Positions 1 through 4,458 of a stretch of 5,422 nt of DNA are shown piece by piece. The stretch comes from Oscillospiraceae bacterium. GTDB lineage: Bacteria; Bacillota; Clostridia; Oscillospirales; Ruminococcaceae. How positions within the stretch are numbered: position 1 is the stretch's first letter; each line of letters opens with the position of its first letter. A program made the position numbers and the translations under genes. Where the stretch lies: contig JAGBFZ010000224.1 of NCBI GenBank assembly GCA_018110855.1, positions 1 through 5,422 of the forward strand, read 5' to 3'. A model generated the notes under the pieces. It was given only the letters and a program-made list of their open reading frames with translations, was not told the origin of the DNA and did no database searches.

Positions 1-1074
1 CTCGGTATGAGCAATATGCGCCTGCCCATTGTCAAGGGCGGCTCTGACGGGGACATTGACCTTGCGAGGGGCATGGAGATAATTGACAGGGCTATGGCTA
101 TGGGTGTGAATTACTATGACACTGCTTACATTTACCATGGCGGCAAGTCCGAGGGCTTTCTTAAAGAGGCTCTTGTGAAGAGATATCCCAGAGACAGCTT
201 TTATATTGCGGACAAGTTCTTTATTCATGCAAATCCCGATTTTAAGGCTGTTTTTGAGGAGCAGCTCCAAAGGCTGGGAGTTGACTGTATTGATTTTTAT
301 CTCATTCACAGCGTTACCGACAATACTGCCGATATGTACATAAAAAGCGGCTGCATTGAGTATTTCGAGGAGCAGAAGCGGCTTGGCAGAATTAAATATC
401 TGGGCTTTTCCTCACACTCAAGCCCGCAGACACTGAAGGAATTTGCAGAGTATCGGGAGTGGGATTTCGCTCAGATACAGCTCAATTATTATGACTGGCT
501 TTTCGGCTCGTCTAAGGCGGAGTATGAGGTGCTTCGTGAGAAAAATATTCCTATTATCGTTATGGAGCCTGTCAGGGGCGGCAGGCTTGCGAGTCTTACT
601 CCCGAAACCGAGAAGCTGCTCAAGGACGCTCGTCCCGAATGGTCCGTTCCTTCTTGGGCGTTTAAGTGGCTCAAGCGTCTTGAGGGCATTAAGGTCATTC
701 TCAGCGGTATGTCCGACAATGCTCAGATGGAGGATAACCTTAACACGTTTTCAGATGGGTATGCGCTTTCGGATAATGAGGAAAAGCTCCTTTTTGACGC
801 CTGTGATATTTTCAGCAAGGCTATTAAGGTGCCCTGCACTTCATGCCGCTACTGCTGCGGCGGATGTCCTGCAGAGATAAATATTCCCGTTGTTCTGGGG
901 CTTTACAATCGTTACAAGATCGACGGTCCATGGGCGCTTGAGGATCTGCCGAGACTTGATTCCAAGGGTATGCCGAAGGACTGCGTTGGCTGCGGTGCCT
1001 GCGAGGGGCACTGTCCTCAGGGGATTGAGATAAGCAAAATTATGAATGAGCTTGCGGAGAAAACTGCTAAGTAA
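1..1074 (+). CDS. Aldo/keto reductase with C-terminal 2[4Fe-4S] ferredoxin domain (5' partial)
   Basis: NAD(P)H-type cytoplasmic oxidoreductase of the aldo/keto reductase superfamily; the substrate cannot be told. Counting from the Met codon at nt 7, the TIM-barrel part covers about residues 1-265 and shows the catalytic tetrad: D38 and Y43 (in DTAYIY), K70 (in IADKF) and H101 (in YLIHS). The C-terminal part has two full CxxCxxCxxxCP motifs at C277/C280/C283/C287 (nt 835-867) and C326/C329/C332/C336 (nt 982-1014), enough for two [4Fe-4S] clusters. C284 is an additional cysteine next to the first motif. The frame is open to base 1, and the residues LGMSNMRLP resemble the family's usual internal 'LGFGNMRLP' stretch, so Met at nt 7 is probably not the start. 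About 15-20 N-terminal residues are likely missing, which would give the family's usual length of about 375. It is convergent with the minus-strand operon, so it is not co-transcribed with it. Family assignment is secure; physiological role is unknown. Confidence 0.93.
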   Translation, partial: LGMSNMRLPIVKGGSDGDIDLARGMEIIDRAMAMGVNYYDTAYIYHGGKSEGFLKEALVKRYPRDSFYIADKFFIHANPDFKAVFEEQLQRLGVDCIDFYLIHSVTDNTADMYIKSGCIEYFEEQKRLGRIKYLGFSSHSSPQTLKEFAEYREWDFAQIQLNYYDWLFGSSKAEYEVLREKNIPIIVMEPVRGGRLASLTPETEKLLKDARPEWSVPSWAFKWLKRLEGIKVILSGMSDNAQMEDNLNTFSDGYALSDNEEKLLFDACDIFSKAIKVPCTSCRYCCGGCPAEINIPVVLGLYNRYKIDGPWALEDLPRLDSKGMPKDCVGCGACEGHCPQGIEISKIMNELAEKTAK

Positions 1075-1118
1075 AATTATTATATTAAAACAGCCGCATT
1101 GGGTTTCCAATGCGGCTG
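1073..1118 (-). terminator. Rho-independent terminator of the minus-strand operon, possibly bidirectional
   Basis: A perfect 12-bp stem (1091-1102 pairing with 1107-1118) closes a 4-nt loop at 1103-1106. Read on the minus strand, the hairpin begins 21 nt after the gamma-subunit stop codon and is followed by TTTT and a further A/T-only stretch to 1073, as expected for an intrinsic terminator. On the plus strand the same hairpin lies 16 nt after the aldo/keto reductase stop, but is followed by CTTGTGTTAGC, with T-rich sequence starting only at about 1133, so termination in that direction would be weaker. Position between two convergent genes fits a shared terminator. Confidence 0.85.
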
Positions 1119-1139
1119 CTTGTGTTAGCTGGCTTTATT

Positions 1140-1676
1140 TTATTCGGTATAATCGTATCCGAGCTTGATGGCTCTCAGGTTATTCTCGATAAGCTGTGCC
1201 TTTTTGGCGGGTACGATCTTTCTTATTGCGGCTTCGATGTCGCTCATGGATATTACGCCTGTTTCCTTGATGAGCTTGCCGATGAGGATTATATTTGCGC
1301 CGCCTTTAAGCTCATTTTCGTCTGCAAGCCTTGTGGCGGGTACTCTGAATTCATGGATATCGCTGCGCACATTTGCGGAATCCACAAGGGTACTGTCCAC
1401 AAAGGCATAGCCTCCTGCCTTGACTGCGGTTATGAACTTTGTGTAGGAAGGCTCGTTCATTGCGATAAGCAGGTCGGGGTCGTTTACCACAGGTGAACCT
1501 ATGGGTTCGTCGGAAAGGCAGACTGAGCAGTTGCAGGTTCCGCCTCTCATTTCGGGTCCGTAGCAGGGAAGCCACGATACCTCTCTGTCTGCAAGCATTC
1601 CGCAGTATGCAAGCACCTTGCCCGCAAAAAGAATACCCTGTCCGCCAAAGCCCGCAAGCTGTATTTCACTGGTCAT
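1140..1676 (-). CDS. korC: 2-oxoacid:ferredoxin oxidoreductase, gamma subunit
   Basis: Gamma subunit (178 aa) of a cytoplasmic CoA-dependent 2-oxoacid:ferredoxin oxidoreductase, the subunit that in this family binds the CoA side of the reaction. The N-terminus carries the GFGGQG glycine-rich motif (residues 9-14) and the hallmark YGPEMRGGTC motif (39-48), both typical of the POR/KOR gamma family; the length is normal. The start ATG at 1676 is preceded by AAAGGAG (1685-1691) at 8-nt spacing. It lies 18 nt downstream of the beta-subunit stop and is the last gene before the hairpin at 1091-1118. The gamma subunit does not itself reveal the 2-oxoacid used; that is inferred from the alpha subunit. 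It could equally be named vorC or porG-like depending on scheme. Confidence 0.93.
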   Translation of the reverse strand: MTSEIQLAGFGGQGILFAGKVLAYCGMLADREVSWLPCYGPEMRGGTCNCSVCLSDEPIGSPVVNDPDLLIAMNEPSYTKFITAVKAGGYAFVDSTLVDSANVRSDIHEFRVPATRLADENELKGGANIILIGKLIKETGVISMSDIEAAIRKIVPAKKAQLIENNLRAIKLGYDYTE

Positions 1677-1694
1677 CTGATATTCTCCTTTCCA

Positions 1695-2441
1695 TTACTT
1701 GTTTTCTGCGGTGATGTCCTTGTAAACGCCGAGGGGATAGTAGGGGATCATTTCTGTTCTTACTCTCTCCATGGATTCCTCGGGAGTCATTCCCCAGTTG
1801 GTGGGGCAGGTGGACAGCACTTCGATAATGGAAAAGCCCTGCTTGTTCTTCTGGACCTCGAAGCCCTTGCGGATAGCCTTTTTCGCTGCATTGATATGTG
1901 CGGGAGAATCTACCGATACTCTTTCCGCATAGGCTGTTCCTGTGAGCTGGGAAAGCATTTCGCATACCATTACGGGATATCCTGCTACCTTGGGATCACG
2001 TCCGAAGGGGGTGGTCTGGGTTACCTGACCGGGGAGTGTGGTGGGTGCCATCTGTCCGCCTGTCATGCCGTAAATGGTGTTGTTTATAAAGATGATGGTG
2101 ATGTTCTCGCCTCGTGTTGCTGCATGAACGGTCTCGCAGGTTCCTATTGCGGCAAGGTCGCCGTCACCCTGATATGTAAACACGAATTTGTCGGGTCTTG
2201 AACGCTTTACGCCTGTTGCAACAGCGGGAGCACGTCCGTGAGCTGCTTCTATCATATCGCAGGCAAAATAATCGTAGGATACTACCGAGCAGCCTACGGG
2301 ACAGATACCGATAGTATCTCCCTCAATGCCCATTTCGTCAATTACCTCGCACACGAGACGGTGTACTATACCGTGAGTGCAGCCGGGGCAGAAGTGCATA
2401 CTGATATCCTCAAGTGCGTGAGGCTTCTGATATATAGCCAT
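1695..2441 (-). CDS. korB: 2-oxoacid:ferredoxin oxidoreductase, beta subunit (TPP-binding)
   Basis: Beta subunit (248 aa), which holds thiamine pyrophosphate and a [4Fe-4S] cluster and decarboxylates the 2-oxoacid with electrons passed to ferredoxin. Visible motifs are FCPGCTHG (C18, C21), GCS (C51), the TPP/Mg motif starting GDGD at 92-95 and ending NN at 120-121, and STCPTNWG near the C-terminus (C212). By analogy with structurally known archaeal enzymes of this family, C18, C21, C51 and C212 are the likely cluster ligands. Length is typical for a stand-alone beta subunit not fused to gamma. The ATG shares its A with the last base of the alpha-subunit TAA stop, and an AAAGGAGG site inside the alpha coding sequence serves it, suggesting translational coupling that keeps alpha and beta equimolar. 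Confidence 0.95.
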   Translation of the reverse strand: MAIYQKPHALEDISMHFCPGCTHGIVHRLVCEVIDEMGIEGDTIGICPVGCSVVSYDYFACDMIEAAHGRAPAVATGVKRSRPDKFVFTYQGDGDLAAIGTCETVHAATRGENITIIFINNTIYGMTGGQMAPTTLPGQVTQTTPFGRDPKVAGYPVMVCEMLSQLTGTAYAERVSVDSPAHINAAKKAIRKGFEVQKNKQGFSIIEVLSTCPTNWGMTPEESMERVRTEMIPYYPLGVYKDITAENK

Positions 2442-3508
2442 TATTTCAGCTCCTCCTTTGCGATCTGCTTGATCTGTGCAAGAATTTCGGCAGGGGTATG
2501 TATTACTCCGCCTGTGCGTCCGAAGAAACGGACGGGTCTGCGGCAGCTTGTGGCAAGCCTTACATCATCTGTCATCTGTCCCATGGAAAGCTCTACTACA
2601 AGGTATGCCTTTGTTCTTTCCACAGTGTCCGCATATGCCTTTTCGGGGAAGGGCCAGAGGGTGATGGGTCTTATCATGCCTGCCTTGATGCCCTCCGCTC
2701 TTGCGGCATTTACTGCGGAGCGGACGATTCTTGCGGAGGCACCGTATGCTGTTACGATTATGTCTGCGTCCTCGGTGAGGTAAGTTTCTGCTTCGGGAAG
2801 CTCTGCCTTGACGATATCATATTTCTTGTATCTTTCGATATTGGACTGCTCAAGCTCCTCGGGCTTCAGGTAAAGAGAATTGATTATATTGTGCTTTCTC
2901 TTATTGCCATGACCTGTGCAAGCCCATTCTCTGGCAGGCTCGTTGTCCTGTATATCGGGGAACACAACAGGCTCCATCATCTGTCCGAGAAGTCCGTCGG
3001 AGAGTATCATTGCGGGCATACGGTATTTATCTGCCATGTCAAATGCCTTGACAACGTAATCCGCCATTTCCTGAACTGAGCTGGGGGCATACACGAGAAC
3101 AGAGAAATCTCCGTGTCCGCCTGCCTTTGTTGCAAGATAATAATCCGACTGGGCGGGCTGGATTCCGCCGAGACCGGGTCCGCCTCTCTGGACGTTTACA
3201 ACTACGCAGGGAAGGTCGCAGCCTGCTGCATAGGAAATTCCCTCGGATTTAAGGGAGATTCCGGGCGAGGATGAGGATGTCATTGCTCTCACGCCTGTTG
3301 CGGCTGCTCCATATACCATATTTATTGCGGCAATTTCGCTTTCTGCCTGCAGAAACACGCCGCCGCACTTTGGCATACGCTTTGACATATATGCGGCTAT
3401 TTCCGTCTGGGGAGTGATGGGATATCCGAAGTAGCATTTGCAGCCTGCACGGACAGCCGCTTCGGCAAGGGCTTCATTGCCCTTCATGAGCATTCTTTCG
3501 TTAGCCAT
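2441..3508 (-). CDS. vorB: 2-oxoacid:ferredoxin oxidoreductase, alpha subunit, VorB-like (2-oxoisovalerate type)
   Basis: Alpha subunit (355 aa) of the heterotetrameric oxidoreductase that converts a 2-oxoacid plus CoA to acyl-CoA, CO2 and reduced ferredoxin, or runs in reverse. The N-terminal pyrimidine-binding domain (about 1-180) contains GYPITPQTE (28-36), the conserved glutamate region QAESE (54-58) and the serine-rich TSSSSPGISL (77-86). A transketolase-C-like domain (about 245-340) contains RPITLWPFP (280-288). The length and the QAESE/SSSSPGISL pattern match the VorB group (ketoisovalerate, i.e. 3-methyl-2-oxobutanoate, oxidoreductase) better than the long KorA proteins that carry a fused gamma domain. 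Start ATG at 3508 has GAAAGGA (3519-3525) at 10-nt spacing. It follows the ferredoxin gene by 32 nt and overlaps the beta gene by 1 nt. Subunit identity is firm; branched-chain specificity is an inference, and 2-oxoglutarate or aryl-pyruvates are possible substrates. Confidence 0.93.
   Translation of the reverse strand: MANERMLMKGNEALAEAAVRAGCKCYFGYPITPQTEIAAYMSKRMPKCGGVFLQAESEIAAINMVYGAAATGVRAMTSSSSPGISLKSEGISYAAGCDLPCVVVNVQRGGPGLGGIQPAQSDYYLATKAGGHGDFSVLVYAPSSVQEMADYVVKAFDMADKYRMPAMILSDGLLGQMMEPVVFPDIQDNEPAREWACTGHGNKRKHNIINSLYLKPEELEQSNIERYKKYDIVKAELPEAETYLTEDADIIVTAYGASARIVRSAVNAARAEGIKAGMIRPITLWPFPEKAYADTVERTKAYLVVELSMGQMTDDVRLATSCRRPVRFFGRTGGVIHTPAEILAQIKQIAKEELK
2451..2459 (-). promoter_or_regulatory. 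Ribosome binding site for the beta subunit, inside the alpha-subunit coding end
   Basis: AAAGGAGGA lies in the last codons of the alpha subunit (Lys-Glu-Glu), 10 nt from the beta ATG when counted from the GGAGG core. It is one of the best matches to the anti-Shine-Dalgarno sequence in the window. Together with the 1-nt stop/start overlap (TAATG) it supports the start at 2441. Confidence 0.8.
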
Positions 3509-3540
3509 TGGGTTTCATTCCTTTCAGGTTTGGAATTTTG

Positions 3541-3747
3541 TTATTTTTCAACTATTATCGCACAGTCGGGACACATTGTATAGCAAACTGCGCAGCCTAT
3601 GCACTTGCTTTCGTCTGTGCACTCTGCGGGGCAGTAGCCCTTGGGTGTACGGATATCCTTGCGGATAGTGATGATCTTCTTGGGACAGGCGGATACGCAT
3701 AGTCCGCAGCCCTTGCATCTGTCGTTAAGTACGGTCATCTTTGCCAT
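3541..3747 (-). CDS. 2x[4Fe-4S] ferredoxin, delta subunit of the 2-oxoacid oxidoreductase
   Basis: Small (68 aa) 8Fe ferredoxin that in this family is the delta subunit carrying electrons between the TPP/cluster site of the beta subunit and external ferredoxin. It has two complete motifs: C11/C14/C17/C21 (CKGCGLCVSACP) and C49/C52/C55/C59 (CIGCAVCYTMCP). C39, C43 and C62 are extra cysteines not needed for the two clusters. The start was chosen at ATG 3747, giving the usual MAK-type N-terminus, because AAAGGTGG (3756-3763) sits 8 nt upstream. An in-frame GTG at 3759 would add four residues, but that GTG lies within the ribosome binding site itself. The gene is 40 nt after the ATPase stop and 32 nt before the alpha subunit; the order ferredoxin-alpha-beta-gamma is classical for VOR/KOR operons. 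Confidence 0.92.
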   Translation of the reverse strand: MAKMTVLNDRCKGCGLCVSACPKKIITIRKDIRTPKGYCPAECTDESKCIGCAVCYTMCPDCAIIVEK

Positions 3748-3750
3748 TTT

Positions 3751-3764
3751 GAAAGCCACCTTTC
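3751..3764 (-). promoter_or_regulatory. Ribosome binding site in a small hairpin before the ferredoxin gene
   Basis: AAAGGTGG (3756-3763) is the best Shine-Dalgarno match ahead of the ferredoxin and fixes its start at 3747 rather than at GTG 3759. The site is embedded in a short inverted repeat, GAAAG (minus strand 3764-3760) and CTTTC (3755-3751), around the loop GTGG. The stem is only 5 bp and A/U-rich, so any effect on translation would be modest and may be fortuitous. Confidence 0.5.
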
Positions 3765-3787
3765 TTTGGTAGGATATGTGCAGAACC

Positions 3788-4447
3788 TTAATTCCACACG
3801 TTTTTGATATATACTGTCAGCGGAAAAAAGCCGTTTCTGTCAATGCCCTCGCAGGAGGGTATTTCGGGAAGGGTATGGCAGAAAATCGGGAGACCTGTGA
3901 GGGCGGATATTTGCTCCGCCTTTTGTCTGCCGTTTTCGATTATTTCGCTGTCGGTCTCAAAGCATAGATTTGAATTATTCACAATGCCTGTGGCGGCAAG
4001 ACCGCAGGCTGCTTCTATTTCACGAAGTATCTCCGCTGCTTCGCTTGGTTCATGGGTGAGGAAGCGGCAGAAATTTACCACATACAGTATCTCGGTTTCA
4101 TCGCTGTGAGCCTTGATAAATTCCCTGAATTTGCCTAAGGGATATGCTCCTGCGTCATCGCCGCCGAGGTCGATAACAAGGTTTCTTCCCTCGGAGCAAA
4201 GGGAGGGGATATCATAATCAAGAATGGGTACGTCAAGATTCGTTCCCGCATATCGGGGAGCGGCAAGCTTTACGCCGTTTGCGGTGAATATATCCGCCAG
4301 ATCGGCGGTGCGGTAATAGGGATTTACGGTGTCCATATCAACTACTGTTACCTTTTCTCCCGCTGCTGCCTGCTTTACTGCATAATTTGCGGCAAAGGTG
4401 GATTTTCCGCTGCCGTAATGACCTGCGATAACTGTGATTTTCTTCAT
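3788..4447 (-). CDS. P-loop ATPase of the MinD/ParA/CobQ superfamily, function unknown
   Basis: A 219-aa cytoplasmic nucleotide-binding protein with no membrane segment or signal peptide. The N-terminus has a Walker A motif GHYGSGKST (9-17), followed by VVDMDTVNPYYR (35-46), which looks like the switch region of SIMIBI-class ATPases, and a Walker B-like VIDLGGDDAGAYPLG (91-105). NNSN at 157-160 is probably the base-recognition segment. The Walker A lacks the extra N-terminal lysine of the 'deviant' KGGxGKS/T motif of true MinD/ParA, so a role in plasmid or chromosome partitioning is not supported. Related proteins are usually annotated only as ATP-binding proteins or CobQ/CobB/MinD/ParA domain proteins. 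It starts 9 nt after the fakA stop with an AAAGGAG site overlapping that stop, and ends 40 nt before the ferredoxin, so it sits in the same transcript as the oxidoreductase. A role in iron-sulfur cluster loading or enzyme maturation (as in Mrp/Nbp35-type ATPases) is conceivable but unproven, and no CxxC cluster motif is present. Confidence 0.88.
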   Translation of the reverse strand: MKKITVIAGHYGSGKSTFAANYAVKQAAAGEKVTVVDMDTVNPYYRTADLADIFTANGVKLAAPRYAGTNLDVPILDYDIPSLCSEGRNLVIDLGGDDAGAYPLGKFREFIKAHSDETEILYVVNFCRFLTHEPSEAAEILREIEAACGLAATGIVNNSNLCFETDSEIIENGRQKAEQISALTGLPIFCHTLPEIPSCEGIDRNGFFPLTVYIKNVWN

Positions 4448-4451
4448 ATGG

Positions 4452-4458
4452 CTCCTTT
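4452..4458 (-). promoter_or_regulatory. Ribosome binding site of the ATPase gene overlapping the fakA stop codon
   Basis: AAAGGAG begins within the TAA stop (4457-4459) of the upstream gene and lies only 4 nt before the ATPase ATG at 4447. The close spacing and stop overlap suggest that ribosomes finishing fakA help start the ATPase. The spacing is shorter than the 8-10 nt seen at the other starts in this operon. Confidence 0.65.

Noticed and set aside
443..880. Open frame of 145 codons in another plus-strand frame within the aldo/keto reductase gene
   Set aside because: It overlaps a gene with complete catalytic and cluster motifs, and its Arg/Ser/Leu-rich translation is typical of an out-of-frame shadow.
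1110..1496. Plus-strand open frame of 128 codons opposite korC
   Set aside because: Its ATG lies inside the terminator hairpin and the frame is antisense to the conserved gamma subunit; the Cys- and Gly-rich translation has no recognisable pattern.
2238..3079. Two long overlapping plus-strand open frames (about 181 and 193 codons) opposite vorB and korB
   Set aside because: They lie entirely antisense to strongly recognised genes, have no credible family motifs and no proper ribosome binding site, and are explained by the codon bias of the genes beneath.
3501..3518. Five-codon mini-ORF (ATG AAA CCC AAT GGC TAA) on the minus strand overlapping the vorB start
   Set aside because: Its ATG directly abuts the ribosome binding site with no spacer, so initiation there is unlikely; a leader-peptide role has no support.
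3788..4447. ParA/MinD-type partitioning protein
   Set aside because: The Walker A motif lacks the deviant lysine, no ParB or centromere-like repeats are nearby, and the context is metabolic.
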